From Rhynchopus sp. YZ270_cl-10 (Eukaryota > Euglenozoa > Diplonemea > Diplonemida > Diplonemidae), in contig OZ037928.1 of NCBI GenBank assembly GCA_964035575.1, positions 62,001 to 126,000 of the forward strand: 64,000 nt of DNA. Reading direction: 5' to 3'. The translations under genes were made by a program, and so were the position numbers. Numbering within the stretch: the stretch's first letter is position 1; each line of letters opens with the position of its first letter. The notes under the pieces are model-generated. The model worked only from the letters and a program-made list of their open reading frames with translations, made no database searches and was not told the DNA's origin. Below, one piece after another: positions 1 through 10,727 of the stretch.

Positions 1-667
1 AGATAAAAGAGAAAAATAGTTTTGGAGGTCAAAAGATGGAATATTAACCAAAACCCCACACCAAGTGTGACTCTCACTGACACCGCTGGCGGGCACACTT
101 CGGCACGTGCCTGTGAGGGCTGCCCTGATTGATCTTCCCAGTAACTAGCGAATGCTGCCTGAGTATAAAGATGGAATAGTGGTGTAGCAGTATTTTGGTG
201 GTATGTGCCTTCATTGCATGAATGACATAACATTTTCTTTTGTCCAATTTTTTGCTCAATATCACGGTGACGAGTTCATAGATTGTATTTGTGCAAAAAG
301 GCTGCAAAAAATGTTTTTTCTTTTTGGTCGAAAATCTATCATATGCAAATGTTCTTTTCTTTGAAATTTTTCGTTATTTACAGGGTTCTTATTCTTTGTA
401 TTTTGTTGAAGAAGAAAAAACCCTTTCCGACGTTGTAAAAAAAAATTAAAAATGAAATGATGAGGAAATAAAGAAAAAGGACATAGTCAAAGGGCGGGAG
501 GAGTAAGAGAGGGACAACAGAATATTTGTACAGGAATTTTACTTTATCACAATAAACAAAGACGTTTGCTTTTTGATAAATCCATTAAAAATTCGCTGAA
601 ACTTAAATCTGTCATTTTTTCATCTTTTTTTTTTTTGATTTTTTGATATTTTTTTTGATATTTTTTT
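1..667. other. AT-rich stretch without a recognisable gene
   Basis: No open frame here has protein-like composition. The stretch is rich in A and T runs and forms the 3' flank of the acyltransferase gene that ends at 668 on the minus strand. Confidence 0.6.
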
Positions 668-1576
668 TTATGCAACCTTCTCCTCACCTGCCTTCACCTT
701 CGGCTTCTTGACAGTCTGCTTGTAAATACAGATCGCAGCAAGGTGGTTGGTGTTGAATGGCCTCTCGCCGTTGTACATGAAGTTGCTGAGCTTACGGATC
801 TGGAGGGGCTGGTCCCTAGGCATGTACCCGAAGTACAGGATGATGTCCTTGAGCAGCGTCATCATCCATTCGGGGCTGATGACGAGGGTAGGCAGAACTG
901 CCTCGAGCATGTACCCGAACAGACGGTTGTGCAGACCAGGGGTCTTGACCGATGCAAGCGAGGAGGACATGCCAGACTTCCCCATCAGGCACTTCAGCAG
1001 CATGACCGCGTTCGTCGAGTACGACCAGGTCCACTGGCAGTCGTGCTCGATCTGGAGGTTCAGCGTACCGTCACCCATCTTGCCGAACACTCCGGACCCT
1101 CTGTGCGACTCAAGGACACCAACGTAGAGGGTGTGCACCAGGGTCTTCTCCTCGCGATGGGGCCACTCCGCAAGCATTTGCCGTGCGAATTCCTTGACCA
1201 TGGCGGCGTGGGCGGCGACCCTGCCGAGTCTCTCCTCATCAAGGTGCTGGAGGTGGTTGGAGGAGACCGCAAGGTTGCAGCCAATGACCTTCCCGGTGTC
1301 CTTCTCGACGCAGACCATGCCAAGGCAGGGCTTCATCGCGCTGATGTCGTAGACGTTGCGGCCGTACACCTTGATGTCCTCGTTGGTAGCACCCAGGGCA
1401 CGGAAGTTGGGGTTCTCGTACTGGTTCGCAAGGTAGAATTCGGCGAACTCCTCACGGTCGCACTCAGGCGAGGTCATGAACTCGAGGGTGTCCATGTCGA
1501 CCGGGTTCACGGGCTTCTCGGTGGAGGTGGAGGCCTTCTCCTGCTGGGGGGCAACGCATGGTGTGGAGAGAGTCAT
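668..1576 (-). CDS. GNAT-like N-acyltransferase, family member 1
   Basis: A single-exon gene of 302 residues. The start is the ATG at 1576. The frame stays open to 1816, but that part is translated 18S rRNA sequence and not protein. A pyrimidine-rich run ending in CAG lies about 70 nt upstream of the ATG. Residues 149-169 carry the acetyl-CoA loop pattern of the GNAT fold (YVGVLESHRGSGVFG); the last position of the classical R/Q-x-x-G-x-G/A motif is an aromatic here. The N-terminal block FYLANQYENPNFRALG followed by a metabolite-sensing-like middle recalls arylalkylamine N-acetyltransferase-like proteins. That resemblance is inference and the substrate is unknown. The C-terminal block NFMYNGERPF is shared with all five paralogues in the window. 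This is the most diverged copy outside the conserved motifs and ends in a Lys-rich tail. It is probably cytosolic, as no signal or TM segment is visible. Confidence 0.8.
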   Translation of the reverse strand: MTLSTPCVAPQQEKASTSTEKPVNPVDMDTLEFMTSPECDREEFAEFYLANQYENPNFRALGATNEDIKVYGRNVYDISAMKPCLGMVCVEKDTGKVIGCNLAVSSNHLQHLDEERLGRVAAHAAMVKEFARQMLAEWPHREEKTLVHTLYVGVLESHRGSGVFGKMGDGTLNLQIEHDCQWTWSYSTNAVMLLKCLMGKSGMSSSLASVKTPGLHNRLFGYMLEAVLPTLVISPEWMMTLLKDIILYFGYMPRDQPLQIRKLSNFMYNGERPFNTNHLAAICIYKQTVKKPKVKAGEEKVA

Positions 1577-1764
1577 TTTTTTTTGATGTGTTTTTTGTTG
1601 TGTTTTTTTGTGTTTGGTAATTGCCTGATTGTGTTTTTGGAGGGGAGAAAAAAATATTTCAGTTTTTTTTTTTTTGTGGCAATTAAAGGTGTAAGGTGAA
1701 GACGACCACTTTGCAGATGTGAGGAGAATATGACGGGGCCATAGAGCGCCCTCAATTCCTTTAA

Positions 1765-1928
1765 GAGAATCAACCAGACAAATCACTCCACCAACCAGGA
1801 GGCCATGCACCACCACACAATGGATCGAGAAAGAGCTCTCAATCTGTCAATCCTTACATTGTCCTGACCTAGTAAAATTCCCCGTGTTGAGTCAAATTAA
1901 ACCGCATACTCCACGCCTGGTGGTGTCA

Positions 1929-1961
<33 letters not shown>

Positions 1962-2150
1962 ATGTACTCCCCCCTGAACTCATAATCTTTGATTTCTCGT
2001 TTCAAGGGTAGTGCCGTAGGGGCCATAATAGAGCGCCCTTCGATCCTGAGACGGCATCGTTTACAGTCGTGGACTACGACGGTATCTGATCATCTTCGAT
2101 CCCCACACTCTCGTTCTTGATGATGTTGTTCTGTGCAAGGCAGTGTATGG
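1765..2150 (-). rRNA. 18S rRNA internal fragment (pseudogene)
   Basis: The reverse complement contains universal SSU landmarks in order: a GATCAGATACCGTCGTAGTCC block (2075-2096 region), AAACTTAAAGGAATTGACGG (about 1934-1953), TTTGACTCAACACGGGG, GATTGACAGATTGAG and GGTGGTGCATGGCC. The rRNA is cut at both ends and shortened internally around helix 23-25. At its 3' edge a short piece (AAAGGAATTGA plus GGGCGCTCTAT) repeats sequence already present inside the fragment, as if a strand had re-paired during integration. GTCCACGACTGTAAACGATG, GTTTAATTTGACTCAAC and TTTCTCGATCC look closer to kinetoplastid SSU than to most eukaryotes (from memory, not an alignment). It is not functional rRNA. Confidence 0.9.
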
Positions 2151-3042
2151 CTCCAAGGGGTCAAGAGGAGGAAACGATAGGTACGTTTGGCGCAGTGCGG
2201 GGGGGCGGGGTGTACAGTGAGTGGCGCAGCTTCTTTGAAAATGAACACTACCTTCGTCTCCATCTGGTGCCCCTTGTGGTGGTGGGATGGGAGTCAACCA
2301 AGTTAATGGGACACTTTACGTTGTGGTTCCTTTTCGGTTACAGTGAAGAAAAATACGTTTGTCTCTGGAGGATGAGCAAAAGTATAAGTGAGTATCACAA
2401 AACAATACAAAATATTAAATCAAACCTTTATTTTTGAAATCATGATAAGGATCAACGAACGAGAGAAACGGTGCAAAAAAAAAAGAGAAAAAAAAGAAAA
2501 GAAAAAAAAATATCAAATGCCTTTTGCGTTACACGATGTACATCTTTTTTCCACCAGCGTTATCGAGGGTCTTCACGCTTCCTTCTTTTTTTTTTTGGGT
2601 CGGGAGCTTCTTGCCTTGATATATGGACGCGAAGGTGAATGAATGTGCTTCTTCTCTACAGCATGCAAAACGCAGACAAGGACATAAGAAAGAAAAGTTT
2701 ATAAGATGACTCTAATGTCTCTCGTTGCTTAGTCACCCCTTTGAAAAGAACCAAAAGAGAAAAAAAAAAGAAGAAGAAAAAAACAAACTATGGGATCTGT
2801 CACTTTTGATGTTGTCTCTCAGACTAAGAATGATGTGGTTTTCACATCACAGCTATAAAAAAAAAAAATCAAAAAAAAAAAAAAAAAAAAAAATGTGGAT
2901 TGAAAAAGTCTAGCTTTGGGCACAAAAAAAAGAGACAAAAACAACAATCTCGAAAAGATGAAAATGCGACCCGTAGCAAAATAGGGAACACACACATCTT
3001 CAAAAAGAAAGTCGTCTCAAGGCACCAAAGGCATAGATAGAC
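2151..3042. other. AT-rich spacer with A and T tracts
   Basis: Contains many A8-A15 tracts and one H4 hairpin repeat. No frame looks like protein. Confidence 0.6.
2690..2736 (-). repeat. H4 short hairpin repeat
   Basis: On the minus strand this reads as a short stem (GACT paired with AGTC) around a CTCTCG loop, followed by AAACTTTTCTTTC. It matches the copy at 12195-12240 in both stem and trailing segment. Confidence 0.5.
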
Positions 3043-3050
3043 AAAACGAT

Positions 3051-3906
3051 CAGGGCACTAGCTAGGTGCTTTTTTGCGGTTTCAAAACCGCAAAAACCCG
3101 GTTTTGCGGTTTGGCGAAAAAAAAAAAAAAAAAAACGGAAAATCTCGGGGCAGGAAAAAAAAAATGTGGGGGGTTTTGGGCACTGTTGGGGCCCCTCGCC
3201 CGACCCCCAGATGACTGGCATGATAGCACCTTAATTTTTTTCTGCTCGCTGCGCTCACGGAAGTACACCCCAAAAAAATTTCCGCTCGCTTCGCTCGCGG
3301 AGTTAACCCATATTTTTTTTTGCCTGCGGCGCCATTTTCCTTTTTTTGCTTCGCAAAAAGGGTTTGTTGAGTGACTCTGGTGTAAAACCGGCATCTTTAC
3401 ACCGTACCCTAATTTTTTTTTGCCTGCGGCGCCATTTATTATTTTACAATGTCTTCGGGAATCCCCTTGCAATTTGGACAGTTGCATTTTGCAACCGAAA
3501 ATGCAATCGATTCAGGTAGAGGGGTGGTCCACGATCGGTGAAATTAAGTCAGAGCATAGTGAGCCGGCGTGCCACCGCGGACATGGAGGAGTATGTAATA
3601 GAATGGTCGACAGCAAACAGGAGACTGGGGGGGAGTATGTGCGAACGTCGGAAGCTGTGCAGACCATGCGGCAACACATGCTCACGCACAGAAGCATTCT
3701 GATACATGCAATGAAGTTGGCAGGAGATTCCACCAGGGGTCAGTCGGGTTTAGCCCCGTAAAAAATGCCCTGTAAATAACCCCTTCCCAAAATCTCCCCG
3801 TCCCTCATTCGTGTGTTTTCCCTTCTAGTTTGTCGCCGCGTGAAAATTTTTTTGAAACCGCAAAACCGCAAAAAAACGGGAAAAAAAAAGTCTAGCTAGT
3901 GCCCTG
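3051..3906. mobile_element. hAT-like non-autonomous DNA transposon
   Basis: The ends are a perfect 15-bp inverted repeat, CAGGGCACTAGCTAG at 3051 and its complement ending at 3906. They are flanked by an identical 8-bp duplication, AAAACGAT, at 3043-3050 and 3907-3914. An 8-bp target duplication with CAGGG termini is the hallmark of the hAT superfamily. Just inside both ends are GC-rich palindromic units (GCGGTTT/AAACCGC). The interior has no transposase. It holds two copies of a GCCTGCGGCGCCATTT unit that also occurs near 24655-24780, and an 80-codon plus-strand frame (about 3515-3761) with no recognisable domain. The unmutated duplication implies a recent insertion. Confidence 0.85.
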
Positions 3907-4097
3907 AAAACGATCTTTACGACAAAAAAAAAAAAAAACACATTTTCCGCAATCTCAAAAAAAATTCTTCGCTTTTCATCCTCTTCGAAGAAATGTAAAT
4001 TTTTGATTTGAAAAATGAATATCTGCTGAAAAAGGAGGCTTCATTTGTCTATCCATACGACTAAGAAAATAAAAAAGATTTTTTTTTTTTTGTTTTT

Positions 4098-4148
4098 GAA
4101 AACTTGGTTTGTATTAGTGTAGACACCCCAGGATGAGCTCCACTATAC
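4098..4148 (-). repeat. H1 short repeat, copy 1
   Basis: Minus-strand order is TAGTGGAGCTCATCC, TGTCTACACTA, AACCAAGTTTTC, then an A-rich tail (about 4080-4097). TAGTG and CACTA can pair to close a small stem-loop. Confidence 0.65.
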
Positions 4149-4530
4149 AAAACGCTTTCTTTTTTTGTGTCAGAGATCATCATTTACCCTCTCTCCCATA
4201 GCTCCATAAGGCACCCTTCTCAAGAATTGAAGAAGGAAAAAAAAAAGGAAAAAAAAAGGACGAAAAAGATGAAATATACCTCGTGGGATACACATCTTTG
4301 CAAAGGAAAAGGGGAAGTTGCTGAACCGTGCAACGACAATCCTTCAAAGAGTGGATGCCATGCAACGTTCTTATGACGAAATGAAAAATAAAATAAAATG
4401 TTTGATTGTTTTTTTGTTCAACAGACCGCATAGAAGAAGTACTTCTTTGGGTCATCAATAGAGAAGAAAGATTGGAAAAATAAATAAAACAGAGAGATAG
4501 CGATGAACATAAGCTGTGTTTAGTCTTATT

Positions 4531-4667
4531 ACAGTCATCCAACAAAGGTTGGTGGGGGTAAAAACCCACCAAATTTTTTCGAGACCCCCAAATCCACCAA
4601 CCTTTTTTACCCACCAACGTTTGTTGGATCACTGTAGATTACTTAATGTTCTGAACATTAAGTAATC
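4531..4667. repeat. Two adjacent perfect or near-perfect hairpins
   Basis: The arms at 4531-4564 and 4604-4635 are complementary (ACAGTCATCCAACAAA against TTTGTTGGATCACTGT, then TTGGTGGG against CCCACCAA). Immediately after it lies a perfect 31-nt palindrome, 4637-4667, with 15-nt arms starting GATTACTTAATG. The first could be a small foldback element. The second looks like a terminator-like or cruciform-forming site. Confidence 0.75.
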
Positions 4668-4690
4668 TCAGCCGTGCTTAGTCACCCTTT
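4660..4690 (-). repeat. H4-like fragment
   Basis: Only the GTGCTTAGTCACC half of the H4 hairpin is kept, abutting the perfect palindrome at 4637-4667. Confidence 0.35.
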
Positions 4691-4781
4691 GAAATCAACA
4701 AAAAAAAACAAAAAAAAATGGAAGTTTGGTGCAGGGTACTGTACAATGCCAGACCCTGGATGAAAGCACAAAAAAAATGAA

Positions 4782-4831
4782 GGTTGACTTGAAATACAAA
4801 GCCCTCTCGTGACAGTGTATCTAGTTGTACC
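4782..4831 (-). repeat. H3 short repeat, partial copy
   Basis: Shares TTGACTTGAAATACAAAGCC and CTCTCGTGACAGTGTA (plus-strand letters) with the full copies at 55963 and 56697, then diverges at the GTACC hairpin. Confidence 0.6.
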
Positions 4832-5624
4832 AAAAAAAAATTTTTTTGTAAAGATGAACACCAAAGCCTCTCATTGTCATCTTTGAAAAAGAAGAAGTGC
4901 GAAAAAATGTTTTTTTTTTTTTTGAGAAAGATTTTTTGGGGGAGTAAAAATATATCGTGAAACACACATAAAAAAAACGCATAAAAAAACACACACGCAA
5001 CTTTCCCCATATCGTGTTAAGTAAAAAAGTGTACGGGACGGCAACAACAAAAAATTTACAAAAACTATGGTTTCGTACTTTTGTTGTTTTGCTTTTGTTT
5101 TGACCGCATCCGAACACAAAATAGAACGTAAAGTAATTGTTTTGAAAGAGAAGGTGATAGCGGATATTATGAATCAATGTCATTGTGCGTTCGTTTCTCC
5201 CACAGACTACCATCAGTCATGCGGCAGAAGTGCACAAAAAAAAAACACAAACAACTATCAAAACACGACATTTGAAGCGAACTACTTGACTTTTGTGATG
5301 TCACCATGTTGCAACCACCAATGACGAAACAATCAAAAAAGTATTTCAACGTATGCAATTCAAATTGAAAAACACATGGAGGTAGGGGATCAAGAAATGG
5401 TCCCATATTTTTTTTCTTCGCCAAAAAAAACGGTGAAAAACACCATAGGAAAACCACAAAGTCAAAATCATTTTACTTCAATTTTCGTGAAAGGGAGGGG
5501 GGGGGAAATGGGACATCACTCAAATACAATATAATGCAGCTGTACACAAAAGCAGGAAAGAATCAAAAGGGCTGTTGATGGACTTGGTTTTGTTTTGCTT
5601 TTTTTTTTTTTTTCATAGTGTGAG

Positions 5625-5735
5625 AACGATCGTGACGGTTTTTTTCAAGATCTTGAACTTTTTTTCAAGATCTTGACATTTTTTTTTTTTTTTTCACGAT
5701 CGTTTTTTTTTTTCACGATCGTTTTTTTTTTTCCT
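5625..5735. repeat. Poly-T-spaced ACGATCG and AAGATCTT palindromes
   Basis: Two CAAGATCTTG and three ACGATCGT palindromes are separated by T runs of 7-15. The same ACGATCGT/poly-A arrangement recurs at 9236-9425. Confidence 0.7.
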
Positions 5736-6656
5736 CTAGTAGTACAAGGGGCATGGGCGTGAAATGGGTGGCAAGGGAGAGTTTCTGGGTTCTACTTGGA
5801 CTTTTTGACCGACTCTTTTCCTTGAAACGATTTTGTGGCGAATCTTTCAAATAAAGCAAAAATCGAGAACATTCTCACACCAGAATCCCCCCCAACGGAT
5901 GTCGCCAGCGAGGCACTAAAACCAGAAAACCGTTTTTACCCATAGCAAGTGCCACTATAGTGGCGCACGAATGCCACACGTTGGTAGGGGTAATGGGGTT
6001 CTACTCATTTTCGTAAAAACATTTTTTTTCTGTGTGACAAGAATAAGGCAAGAATCGACAACTTTCGTGAAAATGTCATATCGTTGGATGCTGGAGGGAG
6101 GTGGGTCAACCCTAGGAAAAGGACTTTTTTTGGCGCTCACCCCCAAAATCACCCCCTGCCTCGTGACTTCGCCCTGCAAACAGAATTCTACTCAAAATCG
6201 TAAAATAAATTATATTTCGTAAGAATTGATGTCGATCTTTTAGATAAAGCCAAAATCGAGCAGTTTTGATGATTAGGTTAGTGCAGCCGTAACAAGGAGA
6301 ACACAGGGTAAAATCCCTTGGTTTTCCCTTGCTGTACTGTATGTGTTAAAAAGTGTATATTGGTGTACGGGAGAGACGCGCGTTTAAAGTTGCAACATTT
6401 TTAGGCTGATTGACGTGGGCCTGGCATGCCCCATTTTTCACTTTTTACCACCGATTTAATTCGATCACCATCGAACACTGGGAAAATTTCTTGGTCAGTT
6501 TGGGGTATAACACGTGTATGACCTAATTTTAGGTGGTCAGAAGTGGAGTCTGACCCCCGTGCCCATCATTTTTGAGCATGTTTTTTGGTTTTCCTTAGCA
6601 CAACGTAGGAGAAGGCGAACTGTTTACAAGGAGGGACAGGGTCGAGCGTGAGTGGG

Positions 6657-7040
6657 TCACTGCAGTGGCTCACGATACACTGAACGGGTTTGCGGCTGGG
6701 AGGGAAACGTTTCCACTGTTACAGGCAAGTCACAAGGGGGTGGTGACTTGTGTGGGAGAAATGGGTACGGACAAGACTGGATGCGTTTAGTCCCAAGAGC
6801 CTTCACTGATGTCAGAGTCGTGATGCTCAGCATCATCATCAACCTTGGGGTCCTCAGCTGTCGCGTCGCAGTCAATATAGCTCCCGCACGCTCCTTCTCC
6901 TCCTGCAACCATTCTCTTGTGGCGGCTTGCTCTCGCGCAAACTGCGTGCTACGACCACAAGCTTGTGCAGCTTTGGTGCAACTAGCCAGTTGCGCCTCTT
7001 CTCGCTCATCCACCCATCGTACTGAAGATGCGCTCAGCAT
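6657..7040 (-). CDS. Possible small protein gene or decayed gene
   Basis: From the ATG at 7040 the minus strand encodes 127 residues. The first 60 or so are strongly helical and charged (ATREWLQEEKERAG region, residues about 41-54), like a coiled coil. The upstream sequence is pyrimidine-rich and ends in AG at 7059. After residue 60 the frame loses protein character. The neighbouring minus frame instead reads an acidic end (AEDPKVDDDAEHHDSDISEG) finishing in a stop near 6797. So either this is an old gene with a frame break near 6895, or two frames are open by chance. I recognise no family. The GC content is higher than in flanking DNA, which favours real coding ancestry. Confidence 0.35.
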   Translation of the reverse strand: MLSASSVRWVDEREEAQLASCTKAAQACGRSTQFAREQAATREWLQEEKERAGAILTATRQLRTPRLMMMLSITTLTSVKALGTKRIQSCPYPFLPHKSPPPCDLPVTVETFPSQPQTRSVYREPLQ

Positions 7041-7149
7041 GTTGAGTCACAAATGGAACTCAGGGGAAGAGCTGTGTGCTGTGGACAGAGAGGCCAGGGT
7101 TTGGGGTGCTGTGTGAGCTACAAACGCTCCCCTTCCCTCCTTAGATCTA

Positions 7150-7450
7150 ACAAACATTACCCGTTGTCTTGCAAGAACTTGCCCAATTCTGCAAATTGAC
7201 CCCACCACTGCACGGGCGGCTTCCAAAAATGCAAATAAGGACCCTTTTCCACAACCTTCCTTCACAGAAGGGTCAATTTTACAAACCCGGATTTTGAGGA
7301 AAATTTTAGCCGAAAATGGGCCCACGTATAAGTGACCGGGCTCATATTTCCCAAAATTTAAGTGGTCAAAAAATCCAATTTTCGAGATTGACCCCACCAC
7401 TGCACGGGCGAATCCCAAAAATGTAAATGAAGACGTTTTTGGCCCAAAAT
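7150..7450. repeat. GACCCCACCAC interspersed repeat, two units
   Basis: Units near 7187-7240 and 7384-7440 share ATTGACCCCACCACTGCACG and AAAATGnAAATnAnGACG, about 190 bp apart. The reverse complement matches units near 45470-45540 and 45650-45720. Confidence 0.6.
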
Positions 7451-7799
7451 AAATCTGCCAAAATTGTGTCCCGGATTGGATTTTGGACTCCGGACCCCAT
7501 ATTTAGAAATAGCCCTGTGTTCTAAACAATGAGCATCACAGCGGTTGACCCTGGTATTTTTGGTATTTTTTGAAAATCTCAGCTCAAAAAATACCAAAAA
7601 AAAAATACAGGGTTTTGGATTGAGGCTGGGGTGGGGTTAGGTGAGGAGTGGGGGCTCCGCCCACCTCTCACCTACCCCCCACAGATCTATTTTTAGAAGA
7701 CAATTTTCTTCTATTTTACCGGAAAAGGAAGATGCACTGCGGCGCGAGCTTTCAACCCACCCTTCCCGCGACATAGTAGGCAATTTTAAGCGCAATTTT

Positions 7800-8130
7800 T
7801 AGAAATGTTGCGTACCGTGGCTTCGCTAGAAACTTTCGTTTTAGCAAAATATGGAAGTAAAATTTACGGAACTGGACGATAGTTACCAACAAAAGTGCCA
7901 TTTTATGTCAACATTTTAAAGAAATGTTGCGTACCGTGGCTTCGCCAGAACCTTTGGGAAGCAATGAGGAGTGAGAAAGAAGGATAAGGGCAAAGAAAAA
8001 AGTAGCGTACCATGCGCCTGCGGCGCAAGCTTGCATTACATCCTTTCCATGACATAGTTTGGCTGTAAAAAAAGGTGCAATTGTAAGCGCATTTTTTAGA
8101 AATGTTGCGTACCGTGGCTTCGCCACGAGT
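7800..8130 (+). repeat. GCGTACCGTG interspersed repeat cluster
   Basis: Three ATGTTGCGTACCGTGGCTTC units (7804, 7923, 8102) and one GCGTACCATGCGCCTGCGGC unit (8005) sit in 330 bp. The pair of unit types, with the intervening CATAGTTTGGCTGTAAAA, recurs at 25995-26131. Confidence 0.65.
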
Positions 8131-8787
8131 TTAACACTGAAAATATGGGGAATATGCTTGAACGCGCTGTTGCCCTGTTTCTCAGCAACAAGCGTCACAG
8201 ATTCAAGAGAAAACGGAGGTGTTCCTGCTGATGGCGGAGGAGTTGGAAAACGTCGCTCCCCCCGTATTTGTTTCCGGAATTGAGCTTCTGAGGACCTTTT
8301 TTTGCCAAAAAGAAAGAAATTGGGCGTGGAATTCTAAAATTTTTCGGGGAAAACGGCATATTTAGCGATAAGTATGGGGAGCTGCGTAATCCCTGTTGCG
8401 TGACCCCCCCAAATTCTAAAATCTGTGGGACAGCGTGCTCTGACATAGGTTGTACTCATTAAAAAACCGGTAAAAATACAAGTAATGTGTGATGGTCAAA
8501 AGTGCAAAATTCCTTCGCCAATGCATTATTTGGGCATTTGTTATACCTGGAGAATATGGTCAGATCACTCTTCAGACCACCAGCCAACGAAATATACCGT
8601 AATTGTACAGAGGTTGGACAGTACAAAAGTTGGGGCTTTTGGCCAACTTGGCCTGGTGTTGAACGCCGCATCCCCCGCCACAATGGGCATAAATGTCCTC
8701 TTGGTCCGTAAAGGGTTAAAAAGAGTGTCTCACGATACACATACAACCACTCGCGATTGGATAGATATTGTAACAAAGGGAATTCAG

Positions 8788-8880
8788 AACAAAACAACAC
8801 CCTGCCCCATACACACTAAATTGCCATGCTTCAAGAGCATGCCTGCCGGGCCAAAAATTACTGTGGCAAAAAGGCAGCAA
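8788..8880 (+). repeat. Dispersed repeat shared with 53591-53690
   Basis: GCCATGCTTCAAGAGCATGC and AAAAATTACTGTG (plus strand) occur in both places in the same order and spacing, with scattered substitutions. No coding potential is conserved between the two copies. Confidence 0.6.
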
Positions 8881-9229
8881 GACCACCCACAAAGAGTGTG
8901 AATTGTATTGGATGGACAGGGGTTTGCACAGTGATGATGTTACTACGACTAGGTTTTTGGCGATATTACATGTGCATGTTACATGCCATGCCGTGACGTG
9001 CTGCTTCATGGTATACGCATGTCATAGAATGTCGCGATTTTTTACGATTCGTATTTCGGGTTTTGCGAATTTTGTTCCAGAAAAGTACACCCCAAAAATG
9101 GCAAAAAAGGTGACATTTTACGTCAAAACACCGCTAAAAGTTACTCTCGGCCGATTTCAGGGGGGTTGTGGGCACCTGTGGGGGCTCCCTCCCTGGTGTG
9201 GGCCAGCGATCAACGACATAATATGGGAA

Positions 9230-9425
9230 AAAAAAAACGATCGTTTTTTTTTTCCTTCACGATTGTGAAGAAAAAGGTGCTTTTTTTTCACGATCGTGAA
9301 GAAAAAAAAAAAAAAAAAACGATCGTTTTTTTTTTCTTCACGATCGTGAAAAAAAAAAAAAAAAAAAAGACCGATCACTTTTTCCCAGATTCGTAAAAAA
9401 AAAAAAAAAAAAAAAAACGATCGTT
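9230..9425. repeat. Alternating ACGATCGT palindromes and A/T runs
   Basis: Five or more CACGATCGTG-type palindromes alternate with A or T runs up to about 24, so the whole block can fold on itself in several registers. Confidence 0.7.
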
Positions 9426-10421
9426 TTCACCCTATGTTTTTTGACAAAAAAATTTTTGGCAAAAGGGAAAAAAAAATAAACAAATGTCCAAACGAGCACT
9501 GAGAGATCCTCCCACGACACAAAAAAATTCCACACAGAGAACAGGCTTAAATTATACTTGAGTTTATTTATCAAAGAAATAAAAAAAAAATTGAAAGATT
9601 TTTTGAAATAATGTTTTTAGTACAAAAGGATTGTGCCTTTGACAGGTGTGACAGGCAATATATTTTTCTCTTTTTGCCAGAAGTGAAACGATATTTTCAA
9701 TTCAAGCTAGAAAAAAAAAAAAGAAAAAAAAGAGACTGTAAGACAACTGTAGGCGTGTTCTTATTCTGTTTTCTTTTTTTCCAACTTCATTTTTTTTTTT
9801 TTTTGTGGAAAAAGGAGTGGAAAAACCATGAAAAATGTGTTTTGTTTTTTTCTCTTACTTTTTTCTTCATGAAGGATATGTTTCACAAAAAGACACAGCT
9901 TCACATAATAGATGTCTGCAACGCCATATAAAAAAAAAAATAACCAGGTGTGTACCTAAACCAATGTTATGCACTGTGTACTAAATCTGCTTGAGAATTT
10001 TCTCAATTTACTTTGGAATTCTCAACAGTTAGACACTACCCCCAAACATTATTCAGCTTTTTTTTGACGCACACATGGAGAAAAAAAAACACACACACAA
10101 GACAAGACAAGTTGACACAAGACCCAAAAAAAAAAAATCTGGGATCACACGAAAAAAAAAATGAGGAAAAAATGGGTTACAGAAAATGAAGCTAGAGAAC
10201 ACTCCGTTGAGATGTTGGGGGACAAAAAAAAAATTTTTTTTTTGCTTCCCCCCTTCTTCTCAAACAGTGAGCAGAACAGAGGATTACGGAGAGAAAAAAA
10301 AAAAGAGAAAATGCTGGAAAAGCTTTCATGTACTTTTTATTTTGTTTTGTTGTTGTTTTTTGACTTTGAAATCTGTATACGGCAATCTACATGATTTGTG
10401 TTGTATTTTATTTTCTTTTTT

Positions 10422-10470
10422 GAAAAATTGTTGGAATAGTGTAGTTGCCACATGGTGCAAAGCTCCACTG
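10422..10470 (-). repeat. H2 short repeat, copy 1
   Basis: Minus strand: CAGTGGAGCTTTGCACC, CAACTACACTATTCCAACAA, TTTTTC and then A-rich DNA. The CTACACTA core is shared with H1. Confidence 0.55.
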
Positions 10471-10602
10471 TTTTTTGGACCCCCGACACAAGACCAGGTG
10501 CAGATCACCCACAGTATTCACGTCAAACAATCCGATTTGGAATTAGTGTAGCTGCCAAATAAGACAGTCTTCACCGTTTTTTTTTTCTTTTTTCATTTCT
10601 TT

Positions 10603-10653
10603 GAAAACTTGGTTTGTAATAGTGTAGACCCCCCGAGGAAGGAACCCCACTAT
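10603..10653 (-). repeat. H1 short repeat, copy 2
   Basis: The head is slightly altered (TAGTGGGGTTCC), but GTCTACACTATTACAAACCA and GTTTTC are intact. An A-rich tail follows on the minus strand. Confidence 0.6.
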
Positions 10654-10727
10654 TTTTCTTTCTTTTCAAAAAAAAAAAAAATTCAATTCGTAGCTACCCG
10701 AGGGGGGTAATACTCCACTATATATTT

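Larger units (their letters stand above)
3907..6656. other. AT-rich gene desert with hairpins
   Basis: No convincing gene. It holds H1 (4098), a tandem pair of hairpins (4531-4667), H4 and H3 fragments (4660-4831) and poly-T spaced palindromes (5625-5735). A non-repetitive stretch at 5740-6650 has only short frames. Confidence 0.5.

Noticed and set aside
743-1699. Long plus-strand open frame opposite acyltransferase 1
   Set aside because: It is the antisense shadow of a gene with family support. Similar shadows opposite the other acyltransferases, NTPases and LRR genes were dropped for the same reason.
6268-6290. CCGTAACAAGG resembling the 3' end of 18S rRNA
   Set aside because: An 11-base chance match; flanking sequence shows no other rRNA landmarks.
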